A stretch of DNA of 64,000 bases, taken from assembly GCA_022841915.1 (NCBI GenBank), contig JALHQN010000018.1, positions 49,635-113,634 of the forward strand. Direction: 5' to 3'. This document shows positions 1-8,795 of the stretch, in pieces. The stretch is from Burkholderiales bacterium (GTDB taxonomy: Bacteria > Pseudomonadota > Gammaproteobacteria > Burkholderiales > WYBJ01). A program made the position numbers and the translations under genes. Within the stretch, counting starts at the first letter, position 1. Each line of letters opens with the position of its first letter. The notes beneath the pieces were generated by a model. It was not told the DNA's origin. It made no database searches and saw nothing but the letters and a program-made list of their open reading frames with translations.

Positions 1-303
1 CGAATCCAGATGGGGGCTGGGTTCGACGCCTTCCAGGTCCAGGACGATGCGCTGCGGTCCGGTGACGGAGAAGACCGTGTATTGGATGCGGGAAGCGGAC
101 TCGATGGTTATGCGGGTGTACGCCTTGGCCGGCCACAAGCGCGTCGATGCAATCTGCGTATTCGACCACGCGAAGGACGGGTACAGCGCCGCCAGCAAGA
201 TCACGACGAGCAGCGCAAACGAGACCCAGGGTGCCGCGCCCGGGGGCGATGCTCTGGGCGGACGAGCCGATTCCAGATCTAGATTTCGAGCGCGCTCAGG
301 CAT
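1..303 (-). CDS. amiC: N-acetylmuramoyl-L-alanine amidase, N-terminal part (cut by window edge)
   Basis: Reading the minus strand from the ATG at 303 gives 101 codons open to the window edge. The protein starts MPERARNLDLES, has a twin-arginine-free hydrophobic segment at about residues 28-42 ending in a possible cleavage region FAWS, then a beta-rich stretch (YTRITIESAS, IVLDLEGVE) typical of the AMIN domain that localises AmiC-type cell-wall amidases to the division septum. The catalytic zinc domain would lie outside the window. The start lies inside the 3' end of tsaE, overlapping it by 25 nt, and tsaE-amiC(-mutL) is a familiar proteobacterial order, which supports the name. The product would be periplasmic and cut septal peptidoglycan during daughter-cell separation. 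The assignment rests on the AMIN segment and synteny only. Confidence 0.7.
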   Translation of the reverse strand, partial: MPERARNLDLESARPPRASPPGAAPWVSFALLVVILLAALYPSFAWSNTQIASTRLWPAKAYTRITIESASRIQYTVFSVTGPQRIVLDLEGVEPSPHLDS

Positions 304-770
304 CGCTGTCCTGCTGCGCTGCGCGCGACGACCTGAACTGTGCGCCCATGGGCGGGGATTTCGATTCGCACATCGATATCTGGTTCGGGCAAGGTATCGC
401 CTGCCTTTTCAGGCCATTCGACGAGACAGAGCGCTTGCTCGTTGAAGTATTCGCGAAAGCCGGCATCGATCCATCCATGAGGATCTTCGAGGCGATAAAA
501 ATCAAAGTGATACAAGTATAACCTCGAAAGATCGTAAAGTTCAACCAGAGTATAGGTCGGACTCTTGACTTTTCCCAAGTACCCGAGGCCGCGCAAGATG
601 CCGCGTGCCAGACTCGTCTTGCCGGCACCCAATTCGCCCTGCAGATAGACGACCATGCCGGGTTCCAAACCGGCAGCGAGCGACCGGCCCAGGGCCAGGG
701 TGTCTGCATCGTTGTCGAGATGGCGTGTTAGGCTCGAAACGACGGAGCACGGATCGTGAGAAGCTTGCAA
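279..770 (-). CDS. tsaE: tRNA threonylcarbamoyladenosine biosynthesis ATPase TsaE
   Basis: TsaE is the P-loop ATPase that works with TsaB and TsaD to install t6A at position 37 of ANN-decoding tRNAs. Visible marks are the Walker A GELGAGKTSLARG, the family signature KSPTYTLVELYD, HFDFYRLEDP and the LVEWPEKAG region. With a TTG start at 770 the protein has 163 residues, the normal family size. The open frame continues upstream to 953 but that part overlaps queG and has no TsaE character. The only in-frame starts near the right place are TTG 770 (GAGG upstream) and GTG 803. Its 3' end overlaps amiC. If TTG 770 is right, it directly abuts the divergent queG ATG at 771, which is unusual. Confidence 0.85.
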   Translation of the reverse strand: MQASHDPCSVVSSLTRHLDNDADTLALGRSLAAGLEPGMVVYLQGELGAGKTSLARGILRGLGYLGKVKSPTYTLVELYDLSRLYLYHFDFYRLEDPHGWIDAGFREYFNEQALCLVEWPEKAGDTLPEPDIDVRIEIPAHGRTVQVVARSAAGQRCLSALEI

Positions 771-1850
771 ATGGACACCTCGTGTAGCGGCCTGGATGCG
801 CACGCCCTGGTCGCAAAGATCCGGCGCTGGGGTCTGGAACTGGGCTTTCAGGCCGTGGGCGTCGCCGGCATCGATCTCGGCGACGCAGAGCCTCGATTGC
901 TGGAATGGCTGGCGAAGGGCTACCAGGGCGAAATGCATTATATGGCACGCCATGGCAGCAAACGCGCACGGCCCGCCGAACTCGTGCCCGGAACCCTAAG
1001 CGTCATCTGCGCCCGCATGAACTATCTGAGCGAGCACGCACGCAGCAGCCAGCAGGTGCTCGAGGACACCGATCGAGCCTTCGTGGCTCGCTATGCTTTG
1101 GGCCGCGACTACCACAAGGTGCTGCGAGCCCGACTCGAACAGCTCGCGCGGCGAGTGGCCGAGGCGTTGGCGCCCCATCGCTACCGTGTGTTCACGGATA
1201 GTGCGCCGGTCATGGAGGTTGCGCTCGCGCGCGCTGCGGGCATGGGATGGCGCGGGAAGCACACGCTGCTGCTGTCTAGGGAGGCGGGCTCCTACTATTT
1301 CCTCGGCGAGATCTTCACCGATCTGCCCTTGCCGGCCGACGAGCCGGTGCGGGAACACTGCGGCTCGTGCACGCGTTGCATCGACGTTTGTCCCACTCGG
1401 GCCATCGTCGCCCCCTACGTGGTGGATGCCAGGCGCTGCATCTCCTACCTCACGATCGAGCACCCCGGCTCGATTCCCGAGGTCTTCCGGCCCTTGATCG
1501 GCAACCGGGTGTACGGTTGCGACGATTGTCAGATGGTCTGCCCCTGGAACCGATTCGCGCCGCCTGCGACCGAGCCTGACTTCAACGTGCGGCAAGGCTT
1601 GGACGACGCTTCCCTCGTCGACCTCTTCGCGTGGTCGCGGTCGGATTTCGAGGACCGCATGGCCGGAAGTGCCATCCGGCGCATCGGCCACGAGCGTTGG
1701 CTGCGCAATCTCGCTGTCGGGCTCGGCAACGCCGCCACTCGGTCGACGGCGATCGCGGCGCTGCAAACGCGAGCGGACGATCCGTCGGAACTCGTCCGGG
1801 AGCATGTGGCTTGGGCGCTCGAGCATCAGCGCCAGCGAGCCACACGGTAA
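771..1850 (+). CDS. queG: Epoxyqueuosine reductase QueG
   Basis: QueG reduces epoxyqueuosine to queuosine in tRNA, the last step of wobble-base Q34 synthesis, using cobalamin and two 4Fe-4S clusters. The 359-residue protein has the two ferredoxin-like cysteine clusters CGSCTRCIDVCPTRAI and CDDCQMVCPWN, the central YALGRDYHKVLR segment, and a C-terminal HEAT-like region. Start choice is between ATG 771, preceded by GAGAAG, and an in-frame GTG at 756. It is divergent from tsaE and convergent with the DUF4124 gene seven nt downstream. Confidence in function is high; only the start is uncertain. Confidence 0.95.
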   Translation: MDTSCSGLDAHALVAKIRRWGLELGFQAVGVAGIDLGDAEPRLLEWLAKGYQGEMHYMARHGSKRARPAELVPGTLSVICARMNYLSEHARSSQQVLEDTDRAFVARYALGRDYHKVLRARLEQLARRVAEALAPHRYRVFTDSAPVMEVALARAAGMGWRGKHTLLLSREAGSYYFLGEIFTDLPLPADEPVREHCGSCTRCIDVCPTRAIVAPYVVDARRCISYLTIEHPGSIPEVFRPLIGNRVYGCDDCQMVCPWNRFAPPATEPDFNVRQGLDDASLVDLFAWSRSDFEDRMAGSAIRRIGHERWLRNLAVGLGNAATRSTAIAALQTRADDPSELVREHVAWALEHQRQRATR

Positions 1851-1857
1851 CGCACGG

Positions 1858-2292
1858 CTAACGCGGGACGCGCGGCCTGTATTGAGATGGCCCGCGCTCG
1901 GCCTGCATGCGAGCGATGGTGGCGGGATCGTCGCAATCGGTTCCCCGGTTGCGCACGCACTCGGCCCGAAGGCTCTCGTAGCGTTGTTTGCGAGCTTCCT
2001 CCAGCGCGGCTTGGCGCTCCCTGGCGTGGCGCTCGTAGTCTTCTTGCCTTTGGAGATGCGCGTCCTGCCGGGCCTGCCGCCGCATCTGGCGCAGTTCCTC
2101 GTTCGAGGCGTGCGGCACGGCAGGCCGAGGGGGCGGCAATCGAATGGCTTGAGCGTCCTTGGCCGGTGGCGTCTGCGAGTAGGTGACGTTGCCTTGTTCG
2201 TCCACATGCTTGTAGGCCTGACGGGCCGGCTGGGCATGGGCGAGGCCCAAGCCAAGCACGAGGGTTGCCAAGAAAGGCAGCGCTTTCATCAT
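1858..2292 (-). CDS. DUF4124 domain-containing exported protein
   Basis: A 144-residue protein starting MMKALPFLATLVLGLGLAHA, a clear Sec signal peptide. It is followed by the DUF4124 pattern YKHVDEQGNVTYSQTPP at about residues 26-42, then a charged, probably helical region rich in Arg, Gln and Glu, and a small C-terminal part with two cysteines (AECVRNRGTDCDD) that could form a disulfide in the periplasm. DUF4124 proteins are common in beta- and gammaproteobacteria and have no established activity. Two tandem ATG codons sit at 2292 and 2289. It lies downstream of, and in the same direction as, the J-domain-like gene. Confidence 0.75.
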   Translation of the reverse strand: MMKALPFLATLVLGLGLAHAQPARQAYKHVDEQGNVTYSQTPPAKDAQAIRLPPPRPAVPHASNEELRQMRRQARQDAHLQRQEDYERHARERQAALEEARKQRYESLRAECVRNRGTDCDDPATIARMQAERGPSQYRPRVPR

Positions 2293-2469
2293 CGACGAGC
2301 ATCCTGAGCGAGTGGCGGGTTGTCGATTCGTCGTCCGGAGCCGGCGGGCGCCTGTGCGCTGCAATCGACATTGGAAAGGAGGTCGACCGCAGAAGGGTCA
2401 GGCGTACGGCCAGGTTTCGATGCCACTGGGAGGCCCACTTGCGCCTTCTTCAGATTTTCTGATGCGCGT

Positions 2470-3213
2470 TCAGCAAGATATCGCCTTGCCGTAGCGTTGG
2501 CGCTCGATCCGGCACAGCTCTTCCTTCTCTCTCGCGGCCCGACGTCGGGCTTCTGCAATGTTCGCGGCTTCGGCGCGCTGGCGCTCGAATTCGCGGCGCT
2601 GCGCCTCGGTGGTTTGCTGACGCGCCTGTCGCTCGTGGGCGGATCTTTCGGCATATTCCTGACGCTGGCGTTCGCGCTCGAAATCTCGCCGCGTGCGCTC
2701 GAATTCGCTGCGGGTGCGCATATCCTGGAGGGCGCGCTTGCGTTCGAGTTCTCGTTCCTGCTGCAGGGCCAGGCGCTCTTTCTCTGCGGCTACGGCCTCC
2801 GCCAATACTCTCGCCTCGGCTTCCTGGGCGCGCGCTTTCGCAATCGCGCTTTCCGTTTCGAGGCGTAGTTCTTCGCGTTTGCCTTGGATGTACCAGCCGC
2901 CTGCGATCAGGACGACCAAGGCAACGATGACGACCCTAGGCAAGGTCCAGATCGGTTCGCTGGCCGCGACGACCGGGGCGTGCGGCGGGTCGGCCGGCGT
3001 CAGGCTGCGATCGTACCGGGCCCGCTTCTCGGGGCTGCCGAGGGTGAAGAAAGCCTCTTTCACCGCCTCGTATCGCATGCGGATGTCGGCGTTGCCCCGG
3101 TGCTCCTCCCGGTCGGGATCGTACTTCTGGGACAATCGCTCGTAGGCCGATCGAATGGCCTCGGGGCTGGCCGACGTACTGACTTCCAGAATGTCATACA
3201 AGGTCTTGGCCAT
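2470..3213 (-). CDS. Membrane-anchored J-domain-like protein with long coiled coil
   Basis: The 247-residue protein begins with a DnaJ-like fold (MAKTLYDILEVSTSASPEAIRS..., ending EKRARYDRSL, residues 1-70). One membrane segment follows at about 91-108 (VVIVALVVLIAGGWYI), then a very charged Arg/Glu/Gln coiled coil to about residue 235. The loop that should carry the HPD tripeptide reads KYDPDR, so the histidine needed to stimulate DnaK-type ATPases is aspartate. A canonical co-chaperone role is therefore doubtful, and a scaffold or degenerate J protein is more likely. It is transcribed in the same direction as the DUF4124 gene 177 nt downstream, whose C-terminal region is similarly charged. 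Confidence 0.75.
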   Translation of the reverse strand: MAKTLYDILEVSTSASPEAIRSAYERLSQKYDPDREEHRGNADIRMRYEAVKEAFFTLGSPEKRARYDRSLTPADPPHAPVVAASEPIWTLPRVVIVALVVLIAGGWYIQGKREELRLETESAIAKARAQEAEARVLAEAVAAEKERLALQQERELERKRALQDMRTRSEFERTRRDFERERQRQEYAERSAHERQARQQTTEAQRREFERQRAEAANIAEARRRAAREKEELCRIERQRYGKAISC

Positions 3214-3392
3214 CGCGATCGAGTCTGGGTAGTTGGACGCAGTAGCAGGTTGTCGGCACGTACGTACCCATCTTTAATATTTCTCGTCTGCACGTGAGGC
3301 TGCCATGGCGCGGCCAGCCGAAGGAGCACCTTCGGTCCGTAGCATGCAGGCGCGAGGGACGATCGACACATGCGAATGGCAAGAGGAATGGC

Positions 3393-4037
3393 ATGACGGC
3401 CGACACCATGCGCGAATACTATGCACGTCGCGCCGAGGAGTACGAGCGGATCTATGCTCGTCCCGAGCGGCAGGCGGATCTGGCGCTGATCAAGAGGGCC
3501 ATCGAAGAGGCGTTCGCGGGCCGCCACGTTCTCGATATCGCTTGCGGCACGGGGTACTTCAGTCGGTGCGCCGCGCATCGCGCCTTGTCCGTGTCGGGCA
3601 TCGACGCGAACGAGGAAACGCTCGCCATTGCGCGCGCCAAGCAGATCCCCAACGCCGTTTTCGACATCGGCGATGCCTATGCACTGCGTCGGCCGGAACG
3701 CCGCTATGGAGGCTGCTTGATCACATTCTGGTGGTCGCATGTGCCCAGGCAACGTCTCGCCGAGTTCCTCGCTGGCGTACAAAATGCCCTTGCGCCCGGA
3801 GCGCAGGTTCTGGTCATCGACAATCTGTATGTGCCGGGAAACAGCACTCCCGTGTCGCGCGCCGATCAGGAGGGGAACACGTATCAGGAGCGGCGCCTGG
3901 GCAATACAGAGCGTTACGAAGTGATGAAGAACTTTCCGACGCCGTCCGAGTTGGAGGCCTGGGGCACGCGTTTCGGCACCGAGGTCGCCGTGACGTCGCT
4001 GACCTATTTCTGGATGTTTCAATTCCGATCGCGTTGA
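3393..4037 (+). CDS. Class I SAM-dependent methyltransferase
   Basis: A 214-residue soluble methyltransferase. The SAM-binding motif I is VLDIACGTGYFS at about residues 47-58, followed by the acidic ribose-binding loop SGIDANEETL and a motif-II-like DIGDAYAL. The substrate is not evident. The chosen ATG has the ribosome-binding sequence AAGAGG seven nt upstream; the frame is open back to 3294 but the extra residues do not look like protein. It is divergent from the J-domain-like gene and is followed by a GC-rich hairpin before the sarcosine oxidase operon. Confidence 0.8.
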   Translation: MTADTMREYYARRAEEYERIYARPERQADLALIKRAIEEAFAGRHVLDIACGTGYFSRCAAHRALSVSGIDANEETLAIARAKQIPNAVFDIGDAYALRRPERRYGGCLITFWWSHVPRQRLAEFLAGVQNALAPGAQVLVIDNLYVPGNSTPVSRADQEGNTYQERRLGNTERYEVMKNFPTPSELEAWGTRFGTEVAVTSLTYFWMFQFRSR

Positions 4038-4070
4038 GCGCGCGCAGCCCGAGGGCTTCTGCGCGCGCGC
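4036..4070 (+). terminator. GC-rich hairpin after methyltransferase gene
   Basis: GCGCGCGCAG at 4038-4047 pairs with CTGCGCGCGC at 4059-4068 around an 11-nt loop, starting at the stop codon of the methyltransferase gene. There is no clear T-run, so a role in termination is inferred from its position. Confidence 0.4.
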
Positions 4071-4280
4071 TCGCTGCACAAGCGGGCCCGAGGATGGAGG
4101 CTCGATCGGGCGTGGATGCTCGAAAGGCGTGCAAAGGCGCGGGGCCTCGTGGCGCATCCATTCTCGGTGGAGACGTCTTTTTCATGTCTGGAGCGCCCGA
4201 GACGGACAGTCAGCAGCGAATCTGCCACGCTGCACACGACATAGTCGCGCTATAGTAGACATCCTTACGCCGAATCCGCG

Positions 4281-5534
4281 ATGTTCGACCGCTATTCGAT
4301 CTTCTCGCTCGCCCGCAACGCGCTCTCCAGCCACCAAAACTGGCCGCGCGCATGGCGCAACCCGGCACCGCGGCGTCGCTACGCAGCGATCATCGTGGGC
4401 GGCGGCGGCCATGGCCTGGCGACCGCGTACTACCTTGCGAGGGAGTACGGCATTCGAGATGTGGCGGTGCTGGAACGGGGTCTGATCGGTTTGGGCAATA
4501 GCGGGCGCAATACGACCATCGTGCGCTCGAACTATCTTTGGGACGCCAGCGCGCAGCTCTACGAGCATTCGCTCAAGATCTGGGAGCGGCTGTCTCGGGA
4601 GATCAACTACAACGTCATGTTCAGCCAGCGCGGCGTACTCAATCTCGCTCATGACGCGCACGGGCTGCGGGAGTTGCGCCGGCGGGTAGAGGCCAATCGC
4701 CTCAATGGCATCGACTCCGAGATACTCTCCACGGCTCAAGTGCAAAGACAGGTGCCGGCACTGAACTGCGCCCCCGATGCCCGCTATCCCATATTGGGCG
4801 CTTCGTTTCAGCGCAGAGGGGGCGTTGCCCGCCACGACGCCCTGGTCTGGGGATTGGCTCGAGCCGTCGATGCTCTGGGCATCGACATCATCCAGCACTG
4901 CGAGGTCACGGCCATCCGCCAGGCGGGCGGTCGCATCATCGGGGTCGACACCAGTCGCGGTCCCATCGATGCTCGAACCGTGGGGGTCGCCGTGGCAGGT
5001 CATTCCAGCGTGCTCGCACACATGGCAGGTTTTCGTCTGCCGCTGCAAAGCCACCCATTGCAGGCGTTCGTGTCCGAGCCGATCAAGCCGGTGCTCGACA
5101 CGGTGGTCATGTCCAACACTGTGCACGTGTATGTCAGTCAGTCCGACAAGGGCGAACTGGTCGTCGGCGCGGGCATGGATGGTTACAAGTCCTACTCGCA
5201 GCGCGGCAGTTTCCCGATTGTCGAGGCCACCGTGAACGCGCTGGTGGAGTTGTTTCCCTCGTTTCGCCGTCTCAAGATGCTGCGCCAGTGGGCGGGCATC
5301 GTCGATGTTGCGCCGGACGCAAGTCCGATCATTTCCAGAACGCCGGTGGGCGGCCTGTACTTCAACTGTGGTTGGGGAACAGGCGGATTCAAGGCCACGC
5401 CGGGCTCGGGTCATGTGTTCGCGCATCTGCTGGCTACGGGCGAGCCGCATCCGCTGGGCGAGCCGTTCACGCTGGATCGATTCGTCACCGGCGCGCTGGT
5501 CGACGAGCATGGCGCGGCCGCGGTCGCTCACTGA
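4281..5534 (+). CDS. soxB: Sarcosine oxidase subunit beta
   Basis: First gene of the soxBDAG operon for heterotetrameric sarcosine oxidase, which demethylates sarcosine to glycine and passes the one-carbon unit to tetrahydrofolate. The 417-residue protein has a dinucleotide-binding fold near the N-terminus (IIVGGGGHGLATAYYLA, residues 37-53), the RNTTIVRSNY segment, RRGGVARHDALVWG at about 178-191 (His185 is a candidate for covalent FMN attachment in this family) and a C-terminal GWGTGGFKATPGSGH loop. A TATAGT at 4251-4256 could be the -10 of the operon promoter. soxD starts two nt after its stop. Confidence 0.93.
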   Translation: MFDRYSIFSLARNALSSHQNWPRAWRNPAPRRRYAAIIVGGGGHGLATAYYLAREYGIRDVAVLERGLIGLGNSGRNTTIVRSNYLWDASAQLYEHSLKIWERLSREINYNVMFSQRGVLNLAHDAHGLRELRRRVEANRLNGIDSEILSTAQVQRQVPALNCAPDARYPILGASFQRRGGVARHDALVWGLARAVDALGIDIIQHCEVTAIRQAGGRIIGVDTSRGPIDARTVGVAVAGHSSVLAHMAGFRLPLQSHPLQAFVSEPIKPVLDTVVMSNTVHVYVSQSDKGELVVGAGMDGYKSYSQRGSFPIVEATVNALVELFPSFRRLKMLRQWAGIVDVAPDASPIISRTPVGGLYFNCGWGTGGFKATPGSGHVFAHLLATGEPHPLGEPFTLDRFVTGALVDEHGAAAVAH

Positions 5535-5536
5535 CC

Positions 5537-5821
5537 ATGCTGCTTATCCCCTGCCCGTGGTGCGGCCCTCGCGACGAGACCGAGTTCACGTGCGGCGGCG
5601 AGGCCCATATCGTTACCCCGCGTGCGCCGGAGGATCTGGACGATGAGGCGTGGGGCGAGTTTCTCTATCTGCGCACGAATCCGAAGGGCCGCTGTGCTGA
5701 GCGATGGGTGCACACGCATGGCTGCCGGCGCTGGTTCAATGTGTTACGCGATACGGTCACGGAGCGCATACTGACCGTATACGAGGTCGGTGCGCGCCCC
5801 CCGCAGGCAGGCGATGACTGA
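5537..5821 (+). CDS. soxD: Sarcosine oxidase subunit delta
   Basis: A 94-residue subunit that carries the structural zinc of the heterotetramer. The N-terminal MLLIPCPWCGPRDETEF and the later HTHGCRRWFN hold the cysteine and histidine residues used as zinc ligands in this family. Start and stop are fixed by the neighbours: it begins two nt after soxB and overlaps soxA by 8 nt, pointing to translational coupling. The length is typical. Confidence 0.93.
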   Translation: MLLIPCPWCGPRDETEFTCGGEAHIVTPRAPEDLDDEAWGEFLYLRTNPKGRCAERWVHTHGCRRWFNVLRDTVTERILTVYEVGARPPQAGDD

Positions 5822-8795
5822 GCGTAATCGCCTCGAAGCCGGCGGACGAATCGATCGCTCGCATCCGCTCGAGTTCCGCTTCGACGGACGCAGTTTGACC
5901 GGTTACCGAGGCGACACCCTGGCCTCGGCGCTGCTGGCCAACGGTGTTCACTTGGTGGGTCGCAGTTTCAAGTATCACCGTCCACGCGGTGTGCTGGGAA
6001 TCGGCGCCGAAGAGCCCAACGCCCTGGTGCAGGTGGCGCGCGGCGCGCAGACCGAACCCAACGTTCGAGCGACGCAGTTGATGCTCTACGAAGGGTTGGA
6101 GGCGAGCAGTCAGAATCGATGGCCGTCGCTCGCCGTCGATCTGGGTGGGCTCGCCGACCTTGCCTCTTCCTGGATGCCGGCGGGCTTCTACTACAAGACG
6201 TTCATGTGGCCGGCGCGCCTGTGGCCGTTCTACGAACGGGCGATTCGGCGCATGGCCGGGCTCGGTCGTGCACCCGCTGCAGCCGATCCCGACGACTATG
6301 ATCATATGCACGCGCATTGCGACGTGCTGGTGGTCGGGGCCGGAGCGGCCGGTCTGGCGGCAGCGCTGGCTGCCGCTCGGTGCGGCGCACGCGTAATCCT
6401 CGCCGACGACCAGTCGGAGGCGGGCGGACAACTGCTGGGCGAGCGCTACGAGATCGGCGGCCGATCGGCGCTCGCATGGGTGAGCGGTGCGATGGCCGAA
6501 CTGCGCGCCATGAGCGAGGTGCGTGTGCTACAGCGCACGACAATCACTGGCCACTACGATCATGGCTACCTGATCGGTTGCCAGGTGTTCAGGGAGCCTG
6601 GTCAGCCAGACCCGGTGGGCGTGCCGAGGCAACGCCTGTGGAAGATCCGCGCGCGTCGAACGGTGATTGCCGCGGGCAGCATCGAGCGTCCCTTGGTCTT
6701 TCCCGACAACGATCGCCCCGGGATCATGTTGGCGTTCGCTGCCCGCGCGTACTGCAATCGCTATGGGGTGAGATCCGGCTCGCGCGTTGTGGTCGTCACC
6801 GCGTGCGACGATGCTTACCGGACGGCCCTGGATCTGGCGGCCGCCGGCGTCGGCATCGCCGCCGTCGTCGATCTGCGTCCGTCGGGAAGCGGCCACCTGC
6901 CGCGGCAGGTCCGAGCCCGAGGCATCGAAGTCCTGATCGGCCAGCGTATAGTGGGCGTTCGTGGGCGGGCGCGCGTTGAGGCCTTGCGCACGCAGTCGAG
7001 TGCAGGCGGGGCGATACGCGAAATCGCGTGCGATCTGGTCGCGATGAGCGCAGGCTGGATTCCGAGCGTTCACCTGTTCTCTCAGGCAAGAGGCGAACTG
7101 CAGTTCGATGAGCGTCTGGGCGTGTTCGTCCCCCTGGGTAGGCTGGAGAACGTCGTCTGCGTCGGTGCGGCGCGAGGGACGGCGAGTTTGCGCGGCGCCC
7201 TGCAGGACGGATTCTTCGCAGGGCAGGTGGCCGCGCAGGCGTGCGGGCTCGCCGGACGCGAGGAGGCGCAAGACATCGCCACGGTGGAGCCCGAAGAGGC
7301 GCCGCTCGATTGGCGTGGCATATTCGGCGCGGCATCGCTCGGTGGCCGGCAATTCGTCGATTTTCAGAACGATGTCACCGTCGACGATGTGCGCTTGGCG
7401 GTGCGCGAAGGTTATGACGCGCCCGAGCATCTGAAGCGGTACACGACGGCGGGCATGGGTGTCGACCAAGGCAGAACGGGCAACATCAATGTGCTTGCGC
7501 TACTGGCCGAAGCGCGCGCCGAAGCCATGACGACGATCGCGCCGACCACCTTCCGTCCGCCGTACCAGGCACTGTCCTTCGGTGCGATCGCGGGTGCACT
7601 GGTTGGTCCGCTTCATGCGCCGACGCGCAAGACGCCCATGCACGACTGGCATGCGGGCCGCGGCGCAGTGTTCGAGAACGTGGGACAGTGGAAGCGCCCG
7701 CGCCACTACCCCAGCGCGGGCGAGACGCTTCAGGCGGCGGTGGATCGAGAGTGTCTGGCGGTGCGTCGGGGTGTGGCGATCGCCGATGTCAGTACGCTGG
7801 GCAACATCGATGTCCAGGGTCCGGATGCCGAGGCCTTCATCGATCGTATCTATTGCACGCGCATGAGTGCGCTGGGGATCGGACGCTGCCGCTACGGGCT
7901 GATGCTGCGCCAGGACGGGATGATATTCGATGACGGTATCGCAGCGCGGCTGGGGGAGCAGCATTACCTCGTGTCGACGACGACCGCCGGCGCCGCGAGT
8001 GTATTCGCATGGATGGAGGAGTGGCTGCAGACCGAATGGCCCGACTTGCGCGTCTACTGCACCTCGGTCACCGAGCACTATGCACAGATCGCGCTTTCCG
8101 GACCGCGCAGCCTCGAGTTGCTCGGGCCGCTGGTCGATATCGAGCTCGACGCGATGCCTTTCATGTCGATGCGAGAGGCCCGCGTGGCGGGTGTGCCGGC
8201 ACGCGTCTTTCGTCTGAGTTACACGGGCGGCCCGGGTTTCGAGATCGCCGTGCCGGCGGGGCGTGCCTACGAGTTGTGGACGACCCTCTTCGGGGCGGGC
8301 GAGCGCTTCGGCATCATCGCCTACGGCACCGAAGCCATGCATGTGCTGCGGGCCGAGCGCGGCTTCATCATGGTCGGGCACGAGACCGACGGCAGTGTGA
8401 CGCCGGGCGACCTGGGATTCGAAGGACGACTCGCGATGGACAAGCCATTCATCGGCAAGCGCTCGTTGCGCCGAGCAGATTTGCTGCGGCTCGATCGCAA
8501 GCGGTTGGTGGGCCTGCTGACCCAGGCGCCGGACTGCGTCTTGCCCGAGGGCGCGCAGCTCCTGGATGAGCCGATCGATTCGCCACAGTCCGCTGCGCCA
8601 GTCGCGATGATCGGCCACGTGACGTCGAGCTATTTCAGCGCGCATTGCGCACGCTCCATTGCGTTGGGTCTCGTTCGAGGCGGGCAGGCGCGGCTGGGCG
8701 ATACCTTGTATGCCTGGGTGGACGGGCGGGCGATCGAGGTCACGGTGACGGCACCCCGTTTTCTCGACGCTGCGGGCAAGTATGCCTATGGATGA
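5814..8795 (+). CDS. soxA: Sarcosine oxidase subunit alpha
   Basis: The large 993-residue subunit. The N-terminal part (about 1-90) is a 2Fe-2S-ferredoxin-like domain with the HLVGRSFKYHRPRGVLG signature, used here without a cluster. Next is a NAD-binding domain with VLVVGAGAAGLAAALAAARCG at about 170-190, then a long linker and a C-terminal aminomethyltransferase (GcvT-like) half from about residue 600 that binds tetrahydrofolate (for example GIGRCRYGLMLRQDGMIFDD and LSYTGGPGFEIAV). The ATG at 5814 overlaps the soxD stop; an ORF start at 5790 exists but adds no family sequence. The product is cytoplasmic. Confidence 0.95.
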   Translation: MTERNRLEAGGRIDRSHPLEFRFDGRSLTGYRGDTLASALLANGVHLVGRSFKYHRPRGVLGIGAEEPNALVQVARGAQTEPNVRATQLMLYEGLEASSQNRWPSLAVDLGGLADLASSWMPAGFYYKTFMWPARLWPFYERAIRRMAGLGRAPAAADPDDYDHMHAHCDVLVVGAGAAGLAAALAAARCGARVILADDQSEAGGQLLGERYEIGGRSALAWVSGAMAELRAMSEVRVLQRTTITGHYDHGYLIGCQVFREPGQPDPVGVPRQRLWKIRARRTVIAAGSIERPLVFPDNDRPGIMLAFAARAYCNRYGVRSGSRVVVVTACDDAYRTALDLAAAGVGIAAVVDLRPSGSGHLPRQVRARGIEVLIGQRIVGVRGRARVEALRTQSSAGGAIREIACDLVAMSAGWIPSVHLFSQARGELQFDERLGVFVPLGRLENVVCVGAARGTASLRGALQDGFFAGQVAAQACGLAGREEAQDIATVEPEEAPLDWRGIFGAASLGGRQFVDFQNDVTVDDVRLAVREGYDAPEHLKRYTTAGMGVDQGRTGNINVLALLAEARAEAMTTIAPTTFRPPYQALSFGAIAGALVGPLHAPTRKTPMHDWHAGRGAVFENVGQWKRPRHYPSAGETLQAAVDRECLAVRRGVAIADVSTLGNIDVQGPDAEAFIDRIYCTRMSALGIGRCRYGLMLRQDGMIFDDGIAARLGEQHYLVSTTTAGAASVFAWMEEWLQTEWPDLRVYCTSVTEHYAQIALSGPRSLELLGPLVDIELDAMPFMSMREARVAGVPARVFRLSYTGGPGFEIAVPAGRAYELWTTLFGAGERFGIIAYGTEAMHVLRAERGFIMVGHETDGSVTPGDLGFEGRLAMDKPFIGKRSLRRADLLRLDRKRLVGLLTQAPDCVLPEGAQLLDEPIDSPQSAAPVAMIGHVTSSYFSAHCARSIALGLVRGGQARLGDTLYAWVDGRAIEVTVTAPRFLDAAGKYAYG

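Noticed and set aside
996..2255. Long minus-strand open frame of 419 codons opposite queG and beyond
   Set aside because: It is antisense to a confident gene, has arginine/proline-biased composition and no domain; high GC produces such frames often.
4182..5531. 449-codon antisense frame covering soxB
   Set aside because: Shadow of soxB in a GC-rich gene; no recognisable motif or start context.
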